The notes beneath the pieces were generated by a model that was not told where the DNA came from, searched no databases, and saw nothing but the letters and a program-made list of their open reading frames with translations. A DNA stretch of 64,000 bases from Klebsiella spallanzanii (lineage in GTDB: Bacteria > Pseudomonadota > Gammaproteobacteria > Enterobacterales > Enterobacteriaceae): assembly GCF_902158555.1 (NCBI RefSeq), contig NZ_CABGGS010000044.1, positions 248,001-312,000 on the forward strand, written 5' to 3'. The translations under genes were made by a program, and so were the position numbers. Below are positions 1 to 10,671 of the stretch, piece after piece (the first letter of the stretch is position 1; each line of letters begins with the position of its first letter).

Positions 1-966
<966 letters not shown>

Positions 967-974
967 GTTAAAAT

Positions 975-1064
975 CCCCGGTGGCGCTTACGCTTACCGGG
1001 GCTACGGGTTCACGGCCGTCTGGGATCTGGTAGCCCGGGTTAGGCGTTTACGCCGCGACCCGGG
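975..1064. repeat. REP/BIME-like pair of palindromes after ruvB
   Basis: Two GC-rich inverted repeats lie between the convergent ruvB and znuB. The first is CCCCGGT..ACCGGGG at 975-1001. The second is CCCGGG..CCCGGG at 1034-1064, with an inner GGCG/CGCC stem. The layout resembles a bacterial interspersed mosaic element of REP units. It may also stabilise or end the two converging transcripts. There is no T tract, so it is not a classical terminator. Confidence 0.6.
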
Positions 1065-1114
1065 ATTTGTGAAGTGTGCAAGTCCGCACGAAATGTTAGA
1101 TCTGATTCGTCGAG

Positions 1115-1900
1115 TCAGGTTGTGGATTTTTTGCTCATGCTGATAATAAACAGCAGCGCGGCGCACAGGACCACCGAAGGTCCCGCAGGCGTGTCGTAGA
1201 ACGCTGAGAAGGTCAATCCCCCGGTCACTGCAACCATTCCAACGCCAACGGCTATACCAGCCATCTGCTCCGGTGTTCGGGCAAAACGGCGGGCCGTCGC
1301 GGCGGGGATAATCAGCAAAGAAGTGATAATCAGCGCCCCGACAAACTTCATTGCAACGCCGATAGTCAGCGCGGTAACCAGCATGAGTAGCAGTTTCACC
1401 CGCTGAAGCTTCACGCCATCAACAAAAGCCAGATCCGGGCTGATGGTCATTGACAGCAGGTTTCGCCACTGCCAGAGCAGGATAGCCAGCACAACAACCA
1501 CGCCAATGGCGATTGAAATCAAATCTTCCGGCGTCACCGCCAGCAGATCGCCAAACAGATAGGCCATCAGGTCGACGCGCACATTCGACATCAGGCTGAC
1601 CACCACCAGGCCCAAAGAAAGCGCGCTGTGCGCCATTATCCCGAGTAAAGTATCTACCGCCAGGTGCGGGCGTTTTTCCAGCCACACCAGGCCACCGGCC
1701 AGCAGCAACGTGACCACGATAACCGCATAAAACGGATTGACGTTCAGCAGCAAACCAAAAGCGACGCCGAGCAGCGAGGCGTGGGCAAGGGTATCGCCGA
1801 AGTAGGACATGCGGCGCCAGACAACGAATGAACCTAACGGGCCAGCCGCGCAGGCGAGCATAATTCCGGCTAACCAGCCGGGGAGAAGTAATTCAATCAT
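1115..1900 (-). CDS. znuB: Zinc ABC transporter permease ZnuB
   Basis: ZnuB is the inner-membrane channel of the high-affinity zinc importer ZnuABC. The 261-residue product has the length of E. coli ZnuB. It is a chain of hydrophobic helices typical of the ABC-3 permease family, beginning [20 protein letters not shown], with the conserved [14 protein letters not shown] segment near residue 32. Its ATG overlaps the TAA of znuC by one base, so the two are translationally coupled. Both are transcribed leftward from the Zur-controlled znuC/znuA divergent promoter region. Confidence 0.97.
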   Translation of the reverse strand: MIELLLPGWLAGIMLACAAGPLGSFVVWRRMSYFGDTLAHASLLGVAFGLLLNVNPFYAVIVVTLLLAGGLVWLEKRPHLAVDTLLGIMAHSALSLGLVVVSLMSNVRVDLMAYLFGDLLAVTPEDLISIAIGVVVVLAILLWQWRNLLSMTISPDLAFVDGVKLQRVKLLLMLVTALTIGVAMKFVGALIITSLLIIPAATARRFARTPEQMAGIAVGVGMVAVTGGLTFSAFYDTPAGPSVVLCAALLFIISMSKKSTT

Positions 1901-2652
1901 TAACGGTCATTTCCCCGACGCAGTACAATCCGCCCCTGCAGGTCGTGGCGGTGATTATGATGATGGCGATAAATCCCCAGCTGTTCTGCGCCGCGCTGGC
2001 CGAACATCGAGATAAATTCCGGATGCATGGAGACCACTTCCGGCGCGCCGGAGCAGCAAATGTGTTGATTCAGACACAGCACTTCATCCGTTTTTGCCAT
2101 AACCAGGTGCAGGTCATGGGAAACCATCAGCACAGCGCAATCAAGCTCCTGGCGCAGTTGGTTAATCAGATCATAGAGCGCCACCTGGCCGTTGACGTCC
2201 ACGCCCTGAGTCGGCTCGTCGAGCACCAATAGCTGCGGCTGATTGAGCAGGGCGCGAGCCAATAACACACGCTGGGTCTCTCCGCCGGAAAGCTTCTGCA
2301 TGGGAGCGTCAATCAGATGCCCGGCCTGTACACGCTTTAGCGCAGGCAGAATGTCGCGTTTGTGGGTGCCTGGGCGCAGCAGCATAAAACGGTTGACGGT
2401 CAGCGGCATGGTGGCATCAAGATGCAGCTTTTGCGGGACATAGCCGATACGCAGATGCCCCTCACGTTTGATAACACCTTCAGTTGGTGCTACCAGTCCG
2501 AGGACAACCCGTACAAGGGTCGATTTACCGGCGCCGTTAGGACCCAGCAACGTTAAAATTTTGCCTGGCTTTAGCGTGAGCGAAATGTCAGACAGCACGC
2601 GCCTATGGCCATAAACCACGGCGACGTTTTCCAGAGTTACAAGATTTGTCAT
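1900..2652 (-). CDS. znuC: Zinc ABC transporter ATP-binding protein ZnuC
   Basis: ZnuC is the ATPase of the ZnuABC zinc importer and acts on the cytoplasmic face of ZnuB. The 250-residue product shows Walker A GPNGAGKS, signature LSGGETQRV, Walker B LLVLDEPT and the switch histidine in MVSHDLHL. The C-terminal His-rich tail ([12 protein letters not shown]) is kept, as in the E. coli protein, and may sense or buffer zinc. The gene is divergent from znuA with the Zur box between them, and its stop overlaps the znuB start. Confidence 0.98.
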   Translation of the reverse strand: MTNLVTLENVAVVYGHRRVLSDISLTLKPGKILTLLGPNGAGKSTLVRVVLGLVAPTEGVIKREGHLRIGYVPQKLHLDATMPLTVNRFMLLRPGTHKRDILPALKRVQAGHLIDAPMQKLSGGETQRVLLARALLNQPQLLVLDEPTQGVDVNGQVALYDLINQLRQELDCAVLMVSHDLHLVMAKTDEVLCLNQHICCSGAPEVVSMHPEFISMFGQRGAEQLGIYRHHHNHRHDLQGRIVLRRGNDR

Positions 2653-2678
2653 ATCAAATTAGGGGTTGCACAAGCTAG

Positions 2679-2701
2679 TGAATGTTATAATATCACATCT
2701 T
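2679..2701. promoter_or_regulatory. Zur operator between znuC and znuA
   Basis: The core palindrome TGTTATAATATCACA (2683-2697) differs from the Zur consensus half-sites TGTTATA/TATAACA by one base and lies in the znuC-znuA divergent intergenic region. The same near-palindrome occupies this position in E. coli. Zn-loaded Zur bound here would shut off both znuA and znuCB. Confidence 0.88.
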
Positions 2702-2730
2702 TCTCATTCATTACGATGATTCGACGCATT

Positions 2731-3675
2731 ATGTTACATAAAAATACGCTTCTTTGCGCTGGACTTAGCGCCGCTTTTTTATTCGCTTATGCACCGTTGG
2801 CAAACGCCGCGGTTGTTACCTCGCTTAAACCGCTGGGCTTTATCGCTTCAGCCATCGCCGATGGCGTAACGGATACCCAGGTTCTGCTGCCTGATGGGGC
2901 ATCGGAGCATGATTATTCACTGCGTCCATCAGATGCAAAACGCTTACAGAACGCAGACTTAGTGGTTTGGATTGGACCTGAGATGGAAGCGTTTATGGAT
3001 AAGTCAACGCAAAGCATTGCGCCGAATAAAAAGGTGACGATTGCCGAGCTTGACGGCGTGAAACCGTTACTCATGAAAGGGGCTGACGATGATGATGACC
3101 ACCATGGCCACGATCATGGTGCCGGGGAAAATAGTGACGATGATCACCATCATGGCATCTATAACATGCATCTATGGCTTTCCCCAGAGATAGCGCGCCT
3201 TTCGGCGGTTGCAATCCACGATAAATTATTGGAACTTATGCCGCAGAGTCGAGCCAAACTTGACGCCAATCTGAAGGATTTTGAGGCAAAATTAGCCGCT
3301 ACCGATAAACAGGTTGGGACCGAGCTGGCACCGCTGAAAGGGAAGGGGTATTTCGTTTTTCATGATGCCTACGGCTACTTTGAAAAACACTACGGTTTGA
3401 CCTCATTAGGTCACTTTACCGTCAACCCAGAAATCCAGCCTGGTGCGCAGCGTTTACATGAAATCAGAACACAGTTGGTTGAGCAAAAAGCGACTTGCGT
3501 TTTTGCTGAGCCACAGTTCAGGCCAGCGGTTATAGAAGCTGTCGCCAGGGGTACGTCCGTGCGCATGGGAACCCTGGATCCACTTGGAATCGGAATTAAG
3601 CTGGGTAAAGAGAGTTATCCGCAATTCCTGAGCCAGATGGCGAATCAGTATTCAAGCTGCCTGAAAGGAGATTAA
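2731..3675 (+). CDS. znuA: Periplasmic zinc-binding protein ZnuA
   Basis: ZnuA captures Zn2+ in the periplasm and hands it to ZnuBC. The chosen ATG gives 314 residues starting [12 protein letters not shown] with a signal peptide cut near ANA-AVV, matching the E. coli start. In-frame starts at 2605 and 2716 would overlap the Zur box or extend past it. Conserved features are [13 protein letters not shown], the loop with [11 protein letters not shown] and DDDHHHG runs (about residues 118-140), HLWLSPE and FHDAYGYFE. The His/Asp-rich loop is a zinc-acquisition feature of enterobacterial ZnuA. Confidence 0.97.
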   Translation: MLHKNTLLCAGLSAAFLFAYAPLANAAVVTSLKPLGFIASAIADGVTDTQVLLPDGASEHDYSLRPSDAKRLQNADLVVWIGPEMEAFMDKSTQSIAPNKKVTIAELDGVKPLLMKGADDDDDHHGHDHGAGENSDDDHHHGIYNMHLWLSPEIARLSAVAIHDKLLELMPQSRAKLDANLKDFEAKLAATDKQVGTELAPLKGKGYFVFHDAYGYFEKHYGLTSLGHFTVNPEIQPGAQRLHEIRTQLVEQKATCVFAEPQFRPAVIEAVARGTSVRMGTLDPLGIGIKLGKESYPQFLSQMANQYSSCLKGD

Positions 3676-3690
3676 CGAGGAAGTGAATAC

Positions 3691-5013
3691 GTGCAACAGA
3701 TAGCCCGCGCTGTCACTCAGGCATTTAACAACCTGCCACGACCTCACCGCGTTATGCTGGGGTCGCTTAGCGTTCTTACTTTAGCGGTCGCCGTCTGGCG
3801 ACCCTACATTTACCACCACCCTGAATCTACACCCATTACCAGAACCATCGAGCTGGAGCAAAGCGAAATCCGCTCTCTGCTGCCGGAAGCTTCGGAACCT
3901 ATCGATCAGGCTCCCCAGGAAGAAGAAGCTATCCCGCAGGATGAGCTGGATGATAAAGCAGATAGCGATTCTGGCGGCCATGAATATGTCGTGTCGACCG
4001 GCGACACGCTCAGCAGCATCCTTAATCAGTACGGTATTGATATGGGTGATATCGCGCAGCTCTCCTCGGCGGATAAAGAGTTGCGTAATCTGAAAATTGG
4101 TCAACAGCTCTCCTGGACGCTGACGGCGGATGGCGATTTACAAAGCCTGACCTGGGAGATGTCGCGTCGTGAAACTCGAACCTATGATCGGGTGGCAAAC
4201 GGTTTTAAAATGAGCAGCGAGCTGCAAAAAGGCGACTGGGTCAACAGCGTACTGAAAGGGACCGTTGGCGGAAGCTTCGTTGCCAGCGCTCGCGATGCAG
4301 GCCTCACCAGCACTGAAGTCAGCGCGGTAATCAAAGCAATGCAGTGGCAGATGGACTTCCGTAAGCTGAAAAAAGGCGATGAGTTCTCGGTACTGATGTC
4401 GCGTGAGATGCTCGACGGTAAGCGTGAACAAAGCCAGCTACTTGGCGTGCGTCTACGCTCTGACGGTAAAGACTATTATGCGATCCGCGCTGAGGATGGC
4501 AAATTCTACGATCGCAACGGTACCGGCCTGGCGAAGGGCTTCCTGCGCTTCCCGACTGCACGTCAGTTCCGCGTGTCATCTAACTTTAACCCACGCCGTC
4601 TGAACCCGGTGACCGGTCGCGTCGCTCCGCATCGCGGCGTCGATTTTGCGATGCCGCAGGGCACGCCGGTACTGTCGGTGGGTGATGGTGAAGTGGTGGT
4701 CGCCAAACGTAGCGGCGCGGCAGGTTATTACGTTGCCGTTCGTCATGGTCGTACCTATACCACTCGCTATATGCACCTGCGTAAGCTGCTGGTGAAACCA
4801 GGGCAGAAGGTGAAACGTGGCGACCGCATCGCGCTGTCGGGCAACACCGGACGTTCTACCGGCCCACATCTGCATTACGAAGTGTGGATTAACCAGCAGG
4901 CGGTCAACCCGTTGACGGCAAAACTACCGCGTACTGAGGGGCTTAGCGGTTCCGACCGTACCGATTACCTGGCGCAGGCAAAACAGGTGATCCCACAGCT
5001 GCGGTTTGACTAG
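3691..5013 (+). CDS. mepM: Murein DD-endopeptidase MepM
   Basis: MepM cleaves D-Ala-mDAP cross-links so that new glycan strands can be inserted during cell elongation. The 440-residue product begins with GTG at 3691, 15 bases after znuA, and equals the E. coli length. It has an N-terminal membrane anchor (about 20-40), a LysM segment (YVVSTGDTLSSILNQYG, about 98-115), an OapA-like/linker region and a C-terminal M23 zinc peptidase with HRGVDFA and HLHYEVW. It probably shares transcripts with znuA, and a strong terminator follows it. Confidence 0.97.
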   Translation: MQQIARAVTQAFNNLPRPHRVMLGSLSVLTLAVAVWRPYIYHHPESTPITRTIELEQSEIRSLLPEASEPIDQAPQEEEAIPQDELDDKADSDSGGHEYVVSTGDTLSSILNQYGIDMGDIAQLSSADKELRNLKIGQQLSWTLTADGDLQSLTWEMSRRETRTYDRVANGFKMSSELQKGDWVNSVLKGTVGGSFVASARDAGLTSTEVSAVIKAMQWQMDFRKLKKGDEFSVLMSREMLDGKREQSQLLGVRLRSDGKDYYAIRAEDGKFYDRNGTGLAKGFLRFPTARQFRVSSNFNPRRLNPVTGRVAPHRGVDFAMPQGTPVLSVGDGEVVVAKRSGAAGYYVAVRHGRTYTTRYMHLRKLLVKPGQKVKRGDRIALSGNTGRSTGPHLHYEVWINQQAVNPLTAKLPRTEGLSGSDRTDYLAQAKQVIPQLRFD

Positions 5014-5025
5014 CTCCCGCCCGTT

Positions 5026-5058
5026 AAAAAGCCGGTGCCATTCGCGCGCCGGCTTTTT
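5026..5058 (+). terminator. Rho-independent terminator after mepM
   Basis: Inverted repeat AAAAAGCCGG..CCGGCTTTTT with a T run, 12 bases after the mepM stop. Confidence 0.88.
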
Positions 5059-5131
5059 CTTTTGTGCGTTACTCAACGTATCGCTAAACTAACCCATTAT
5101 CTTTATTGAGCGGAACTTCTGCGGATTGGGC

Positions 5132-6106
5132 ATGGAAACGAAAAAAAACAATATTGAGTTTATTCCAAAGTTTGAAAAATCCTTTTTACTACCGCGCTAC
5201 TGGGGCGCGTGGTTGGGGGTTTTTGCCTTCGCCGGTATTGCTCTGACGCCTGCGTCTTTTCGCGATCCGATTCTGGGCAAACTGGGGCGTTTTGTTGGCC
5301 GGCTGGCAAAGAGTTCGCGCCGCCGGGCGCAGATCAACCTGCTGTACTGCTTTCCGGAAAAGAGTGAGCAGGAACGTGAAGAAATCATTGATGCTATGTA
5401 TGCTTCCGCGCCACAGGCGATGGTGATGATGGCCGAATTAGGTCTTCGCGACCCGCAGCGCATCCTTTCCCGCGTCGACTGGCAGGGAAAAGAGATCATT
5501 GATGAGATGCAGCGGAACAACGAGAAAGTTATCTTTCTCGTTCCCCATGCCTGGGGAGTGGATATTCCGGCGATGCTGATGGCCTCCGGTGGGCAAAAGA
5601 TGGCGGCGATGTTCCATAATCAGGGCAACCCGGTATTTGATTATGTCTGGAATACCGTGCGTCGTCGTTTTGGCGGGCGTATGCATGCGCGCAACGATGG
5701 GATTAAGCCGTTTATACAGTCGGTGCGTCAGGGATATTGGGGCTACTATCTTCCCGATCAGGATCATGGCGCCGAGCACAGCGAATTTGTTGATTTCTTT
5801 GCTACCTACAAGGCAACGCTACCGGCGATTGGCCGTTTAATGAAAGTGTGTCGCGCCCGCGTCGTACCGCTGTTTCCGGTCTATGATGGCAAAACGCATC
5901 GCCTGACGGTGCTGGTGCGCCCGCCAATGGACGATCTGCTGGAGGCGGACGATAACACGATTGCCCGGCGGATGAACGAAGAGGTGGAGATTTTTGTTAA
6001 GCCGCATACCGAGCAGTACACCTGGATCCTTAAGCTGCTGAAAACGCGCAAGCCGGGTGAAATCGAGCCGTATAAACGTAAAGAGCTGTATCCGCGAAAG
6101 AAGTAA
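5132..6106 (+). CDS. lpxM: Lipid A myristoyltransferase LpxM
   Basis: LpxM adds the last secondary acyl chain (myristate) to Kdo2-lipid A at the inner membrane, giving hexa-acylated lipid A. ATG 5132 gives 324 residues starting METKKNN, matching the family; the upstream TTG at 5126 would add only two residues. A hydrophobic stretch near residues 24-42 is followed by the LABLAT acyltransferase fold with the HX4D catalytic pair H139/D144 (HAWGVD). YYLPDQDHG and VVPLFPVYDGKTH are conserved. The gene is convergent with pykA across a shared hairpin. Confidence 0.97.
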   Translation: METKKNNIEFIPKFEKSFLLPRYWGAWLGVFAFAGIALTPASFRDPILGKLGRFVGRLAKSSRRRAQINLLYCFPEKSEQEREEIIDAMYASAPQAMVMMAELGLRDPQRILSRVDWQGKEIIDEMQRNNEKVIFLVPHAWGVDIPAMLMASGGQKMAAMFHNQGNPVFDYVWNTVRRRFGGRMHARNDGIKPFIQSVRQGYWGYYLPDQDHGAEHSEFVDFFATYKATLPAIGRLMKVCRARVVPLFPVYDGKTHRLTVLVRPPMDDLLEADDNTIARRMNEEVEIFVKPHTEQYTWILKLLKTRKPGEIEPYKRKELYPRKK

Positions 6107-6130
6107 TAGGCGTTTATGCGCCAGAGGCGA

Positions 6131-6166
6131 AAAAAAACCTGCCGGTAAACGCTGGCAGGTTTTTTT
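6131..6166. terminator. Bidirectional terminator between lpxM and pykA
   Basis: AAAAAAACCTGCC..GGCAGGTTTTTTT forms a stem with A and T runs on both sides, so it can end both the rightward lpxM and the leftward pykA transcripts. Confidence 0.88.
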
Positions 6167-6182
6167 ATGGCGTAATAGAAAA

Positions 6183-7625
6183 TTACTCGACGGTCAGGAT
6201 ACGGGTGGTATTGGTGGTACCGATGGTGCTCATTACATCACCCTGGGTCACGATAACCAGGTCGCCGGTGACCAGATAGCCTTTATCGCGCAGCAGATTC
6301 ACTGCGTCATGGGCCGCGGCGACGCCATCACTTTCGCTGTCGAAATGAACCGGCGTCACGCCGCGATACAGCGCCGTCAGGTTCAACGTACGTTCATGAC
6401 GAGACAGCGCAAAAATCGGCAGGCCGGAGCTGATGCGCGAGGTCATCAGTGCGGTACGACCAGATTCGGTCATGGTGATAATGGCGGTGACGCCTTTCAG
6501 GTGGTTGGCCGCATACATTGCTGACATCGCAATGGCTTCTTCCACATTGTCGAACTGGATGTCCAGACGGTGCTTGGAAACGTTGAGGCTAGGGATTTTT
6601 TCCGCACCCAGGCAGACGCGAGCCATCGCAGCAACGGTTTCAGACGGATACTGACCTGCGGCGGTTTCCGCAGAAAGCATCACGGCGTCGGTACCATCCA
6701 GCACGGCGTTCGCCACGTCCATAACTTCAGCGCGGGTTGGCATCGGGTTGGTTATCATTGACTCCATCATCTGGGTCGCGGTAATGACCGAACGGTTCAG
6801 CTGACGGGCACGACGGATCAAGGCTTTCTGAATGCCGACCAGCTCCGGATCGCCAATTTCTACGCCGAGATCGCCACGGGCGACCATGACTACGTCGGAT
6901 GCCAGAATCACATCGTCCATTGCGTCCTGGCTGCAAACCGCTTCCGCACGCTCTACTTTGGCGACGATTTTTGCGTCACAGCCTGCATCGCGCGCCAGAC
7001 GGCGAGCGTAGTTCAGGTCTTCGCCACAGCGTGGGAAGGAGACGGCCAGATAATCGACGCCAATTTTTGCCGCGGTGAGGATGTCGGCTTTGTCTTTTTC
7101 AGTCAGCGCTTCGGCTGACAGGCCGCCGCCCAGTTTGTTGATACCTTTGTTGTTGGACAGCGGTCCGCCGACGGTAACTTCGGTAAACACTTTCATGCCC
7201 TGAACTTCGAGTACTTTCAGCTGTACGCGACCGTCGTCCAGCAGCAGGATATCACCCGGAACCACGTCAGCCGGAAGGCCTTTATAATCGATGCCAACTT
7301 TCTCTTTGTCGCCTTCACCTTTACCCAGGTTAGCGTCGAGGAGGAATTTGTCGCCGATATTGAGGAAGATTTTGCCTTCTTTGAAGGTGGATACGCGAAT
7401 TTTCGGCCCCTGTAGGTCACCGAGAATCGCAACATGACGACCCAGTTTTGCCGCAATCTCACGGACCTTATCCGCACGGATCTGATGATCTTCCGCGGTT
7501 CCGTGAGAGAAATTCATACGTACCACGTTAGCGCCTGCGGCGATAACCTTCTCAAGGTTGTTATCGCGATCGGTAGCCGGGCCTAAGGTGGTAACGATTT
7601 TGGTTCTGCGAAGCCTTCTGGACAT
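6183..7625 (-). CDS. pykA: Pyruvate kinase II
   Basis: PykA makes pyruvate and ATP from phosphoenolpyruvate and ADP, the last step of glycolysis; this isozyme is AMP-activated in E. coli. The start [17 protein letters not shown] gives 480 residues, as in E. coli; the frame is open 29 codons further upstream without conservation. Seen: VVRMNFSHG (substrate/K+ site), [11 protein letters not shown], the active-site region [21 protein letters not shown] and the C-terminal effector domain ending TRILTVE. The upstream neighbour hexR encodes a regulator of the linked Entner-Doudoroff and pentose phosphate genes. Confidence 0.98.
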   Translation of the reverse strand: MSRRLRRTKIVTTLGPATDRDNNLEKVIAAGANVVRMNFSHGTAEDHQIRADKVREIAAKLGRHVAILGDLQGPKIRVSTFKEGKIFLNIGDKFLLDANLGKGEGDKEKVGIDYKGLPADVVPGDILLLDDGRVQLKVLEVQGMKVFTEVTVGGPLSNNKGINKLGGGLSAEALTEKDKADILTAAKIGVDYLAVSFPRCGEDLNYARRLARDAGCDAKIVAKVERAEAVCSQDAMDDVILASDVVMVARGDLGVEIGDPELVGIQKALIRRARQLNRSVITATQMMESMITNPMPTRAEVMDVANAVLDGTDAVMLSAETAAGQYPSETVAAMARVCLGAEKIPSLNVSKHRLDIQFDNVEEAIAMSAMYAANHLKGVTAIITMTESGRTALMTSRISSGLPIFALSRHERTLNLTALYRGVTPVHFDSESDGVAAAHDAVNLLRDKGYLVTGDLVIVTQGDVMSTIGTTNTTRILTVE

Positions 7626-7750
7626 GTAATACTCCGTTGACTGAAACAACTTTGGTGTTGCGTGAACATGGATTCGGTAGCGCCAGCGAGCAAAGTCGCT
7701 ATACCGGAACATTACCGACGGTGTAATAGGATACTGCTTTGTTTCTACTT

Positions 7751-8620
7751 TTATTGGTTATTGCTGTGTACGCTGAGCTCTTTATCAAAGCGCGATTCCT
7801 TGAGCGCTTCCTTGACCCTCTTCAAGTTATCTCTGAATTTTGCGCCCCGCCGCAGGGTAAAGCCGGTTGCCAGCACGTCAATCACCGTCAGTTGCGCTAA
7901 GCGGGAAACCATCGGCATATAGATATCGGTATCTTCCGGAACATCCAGCGTAATGGCCAGCGTTGATTCACGGCAAAGCGGCGTACCGGGAGAGGTAATG
8001 GCGATCACCATCGCATCGTTTTCGCGGGCCAGTTGCGCCAGTTCCACCAGACTTTTGGTTCTGCCGGTATGCGAGATAATCACGACCACATCGTCATCAT
8101 TACAGTTCATACAGCTCATGCGTTGCAGGACAATGTCGTCGGAGTAGATAACCGGCACATTAAAGCGGAAGAATTTGTTCATCGCGTCGTGGGCGACAGC
8201 GGCCGAGGAGCCCAGACCAAAAAAGGCGATTTTTTTAGCCTGAGTGAGCAGGTCGACCGCACGATTAATGGCGGAGATGTCGAGAGAATGGTGGACCTGA
8301 TCTAAACTGGCCATTGCCGATTCAAATATTTTTCCCGTATAGGATTCGACGCTGTCTTCTTCATCAACATTACGGTTAACATACAGCGTCCCGTGCGCCA
8401 GGCTCTGGGCCAGATGCAGTTTGAAATCAGGGAAACCGCGAGTTTCCAGACTGCGGCAAAAACGGTTGACGGTTGGCTCACTGACGCCAGCCTCCAGCGC
8501 CAGGGCGGCGATACTTGAATGAATGGCCTGCGCGGGGGTAGCAAGAATGACTTCCGCCACTTTGCGTTCAGATTTGCTAAGGTGTTCCAGTCGGGACTGG
8601 ATTTTTTCCAGCATATTCAT
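7751..8620 (-). CDS. hexR: Transcriptional regulator HexR (RpiR family)
   Basis: HexR represses zwf and edd-eda-type genes and is released by 2-keto-3-deoxy-6-phosphogluconate. The 289-residue product (start [22 protein letters not shown]) has an N-terminal RpiR helix-turn-helix with [19 protein letters not shown] (about 37-58) and a C-terminal SIS sugar-phosphate domain with [20 protein letters not shown] and [14 protein letters not shown]. The frame extends 22 codons upstream, but conservation begins at this ATG. It is divergent from zwf. Confidence 0.97.
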   Translation of the reverse strand: MNMLEKIQSRLEHLSKSERKVAEVILATPAQAIHSSIAALALEAGVSEPTVNRFCRSLETRGFPDFKLHLAQSLAHGTLYVNRNVDEEDSVESYTGKIFESAMASLDQVHHSLDISAINRAVDLLTQAKKIAFFGLGSSAAVAHDAMNKFFRFNVPVIYSDDIVLQRMSCMNCNDDDVVVIISHTGRTKSLVELAQLARENDAMVIAITSPGTPLCRESTLAITLDVPEDTDIYMPMVSRLAQLTVIDVLATGFTLRRGAKFRDNLKRVKEALKESRFDKELSVHSNNQ

Positions 8621-8974
8621 TATTACAGGGCGCTCATCAATGGAAACGATTTCATTAATGGGTGAAATCTTCAGGCGTTTTAGCAAGAATATACCTCTCC
8701 GTAGTCGGAAACGGTGAGGAATGACCTTAAAAAATGTTGTTTTTTTTCATTACATGATCAGAGTCGTATTTTACTAACTGAGAATCGGTCGAAACAACGA
8801 ACAATATTAGCCGCATGCCCAAAATCTCACGCCATATTTTTCCCCTTGTGCGATTTAGCAGCGGGAACCGGGGCTGAGGGTTTCGGGAAATTCGTAAACC
8901 CAGTACGATGCAGTGAAAGAAAATTACAAATATAGCCTGGCACAAGCACCAGACTATCAACTAAGGAGAATGAC
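8621..8974. promoter_or_regulatory. Divergent hexR-zwf control region
   Basis: This is 354 bases without a gene. Seen in it: a T-rich tract and TTTTTTTTCATTACA near 8736-8751, which ends in the half-site ATTACA of HexR operators and might serve autoregulation; the better HexR-like site at 8914-8928; and the zwf ribosome binding site AAGGAG at 8962-8967. A SoxS/MarA box is expected from E. coli, but none was recognised with confidence. Confidence 0.45.
8914..8928. promoter_or_regulatory. Candidate HexR operator upstream of zwf
   Basis: TGAAAGAAAATTACA matches 12 of 15 positions of the HexR palindrome TGTAATTAAATTACA and lies 47 bases before the zwf ATG. Position and neighbouring hexR support the call; binding is inferred. 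Confidence 0.6.
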
Positions 8975-10450
8975 ATGGCGGTAACGCAAACGGCCCAGGC
9001 ATGCGATCTGGTCATTTTCGGCGCGAAGGGTGACCTGGCGCGACGTAAATTGCTGCCTTCCCTGTATCAGCTTGAAAAAGCTGGCCAGATCCACCCTGAC
9101 ACCCGCATCATCGGCGTCGGGCGTGCCGACTGGGACAAAGACGCTTACACCAAGGTAGTGCGTGAAGCGATGGAAACCTTCATGAAGGAGAAAATTGATG
9201 AAGGTTTATGGGAGACCCTGAGCGGGCGTCTGGATTTTTGTAACCTTGATGTCAACGACACGAAAGCGTTTACCCGTTTGGGCAAAATGCTCGATCAGCA
9301 AAATCGCGTTACGGTTAACTATTTCGCCATGCCTCCAGGTACCTTTGGCGCGATTTGCAAAGGGCTGGGGGAGGCGAAGCTAAACGCCAAACCTGCTCGC
9401 GTGGTGATGGAAAAACCGCTGGGCACTTCACTTGAAACTTCCCGCGAGATCAACGATCAGGTCGGCGAGTTTTTCGAAGAGTGCCAGGTCTATCGTATCG
9501 ACCACTATCTGGGTAAAGAGACGGTGCTGAACCTGCTGGCGCTGCGCTTTGCTAACTCGCTGTTTGTGAATAACTGGGATAGTCGCACTATCGATCACGT
9601 TGAGATCACGGTAGCAGAAGAGGTGGGCATTGAAGGCCGTTGGGGCTACTTCGATCAGGCCGGGCAGATGCGCGATATGATCCAGAACCACCTGCTGCAA
9701 ATTCTGTGCATGATTGCGATGTCACCGCCATCAGATTTAACCGCCGATAGCATTCGCGATGAAAAAGTGAAGGTGCTGAAATCTCTGCGCCGCATCGACC
9801 GCACCAATGTGCGTGAAAAAACGGTGCGCGGCCAGTACACCGCTGGTTTTGCACAAGGCAAAAAAGTGCCTGGCTACCTCGAAGAAGAGGGGGCGAATAA
9901 ATCCAGCCACACTGAAACTTTCGTGGCGATTCGCGTGGACATCGACAACTGGCGCTGGGCTGGCGTGCCGTTCTACCTGCGTACCGGTAAACGTCTGCCG
10001 ACCAAGTGTTCTGAAGTCGTGGTTTACTTTAAAACGCCAGAATTGAACCTGTTCAAAGAGACCTGGCAAGAACTGCCGCAGAACAAGCTGACTATTCGTC
10101 TTCAGCCGGATGAAGGGGTGGATATTCAGGTGCTTAACAAAGTTCCTGGCCTTGACCACAAGCACAACCTGCAAATCACTAAGCTGGATCTGAGCTACTC
10201 GGAAACGTTTAACCAAACGCATCTGGCGGATGCCTATGAGCGTCTGCTGCTGGAGACCATGCGCGGTATTCAGGCGTTGTTTGTGCGTCGTGACGAAGTG
10301 GAAGAGGCGTGGAAGTGGGTTGACTCAATCACTGAAGCCTGGGCTGCCGATCGCGATTCACCGAAACCTTACCAGGCAGGCACGTGGGGGCCGGTCGCCT
10401 CCGTGGCGATGATCACCCGCGATGGCCGTTCCTGGAACGAGTTTGAGTAA
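8975..10450 (+). CDS. zwf: Glucose-6-phosphate 1-dehydrogenase
   Basis: Zwf oxidises glucose 6-phosphate to 6-phosphoglucono-lactone with NADP+, the entry to both the pentose phosphate and Entner-Doudoroff routes. The 491-residue length is that of E. coli Zwf. It has the Rossmann motif [12 protein letters not shown] (about 15-26), the catalytic-site sequence RIDHYLGKE (about 174-182) and [19 protein letters not shown] lies 7 bases before the ATG. edd and eda follow on the same strand after a terminator, so they have their own control. Confidence 0.98.
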   Translation: MAVTQTAQACDLVIFGAKGDLARRKLLPSLYQLEKAGQIHPDTRIIGVGRADWDKDAYTKVVREAMETFMKEKIDEGLWETLSGRLDFCNLDVNDTKAFTRLGKMLDQQNRVTVNYFAMPPGTFGAICKGLGEAKLNAKPARVVMEKPLGTSLETSREINDQVGEFFEECQVYRIDHYLGKETVLNLLALRFANSLFVNNWDSRTIDHVEITVAEEVGIEGRWGYFDQAGQMRDMIQNHLLQILCMIAMSPPSDLTADSIRDEKVKVLKSLRRIDRTNVREKTVRGQYTAGFAQGKKVPGYLEEEGANKSSHTETFVAIRVDIDNWRWAGVPFYLRTGKRLPTKCSEVVVYFKTPELNLFKETWQELPQNKLTIRLQPDEGVDIQVLNKVPGLDHKHNLQITKLDLSYSETFNQTHLADAYERLLLETMRGIQALFVRRDEVEEAWKWVDSITEAWAADRDSPKPYQAGTWGPVASVAMITRDGRSWNEFE

Positions 10451-10474
10451 GCGGAAGGCTAATCCGGTAGAGGT

Positions 10475-10490
10475 ATTTTACCGGTAACAT
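10475..10490. promoter_or_regulatory. GntR operator-like palindrome upstream of edd
   Basis: ATTTTACCGGTAACAT matches 15 of 16 bases of the palindrome ATGTTACCGGTAACAT typical of gluconate repressor GntR sites. edd-eda is a known GntR target in E. coli. The site lies before the zwf terminator and 182 bases before the edd ATG. Confidence 0.65.
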
Positions 10491-10527
10491 GATCTGACGC
10501 AGCAAGTCGCGTAATTTTTAATCTTTT

Positions 10528-10561
10528 AAGCCCCGGAGGATTCACCCCCGGGGCTTTTTTT
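10528..10561 (+). terminator. Rho-independent terminator after zwf
   Basis: Stem AAGCCCCGG..CCGGGGCTT followed by a T run, between zwf and edd. Confidence 0.88.
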
Positions 10562-10671
10562 ATTACACTGCTCCCAGATATTTTGCCCCTGAGCCCCGGT
10601 ACTGGTGCCTTAAGCACCGAAAAACATCGTTAAAGCGCTGCGGCCGGACAGATAAAATTTGAGGAGCCTTT

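Noticed and set aside
8805..8835. SoxS/MarA box upstream of zwf
   Set aside because: GCCGCATGCCCAAAAT has some marbox bases but the spacing does not fit the consensus.
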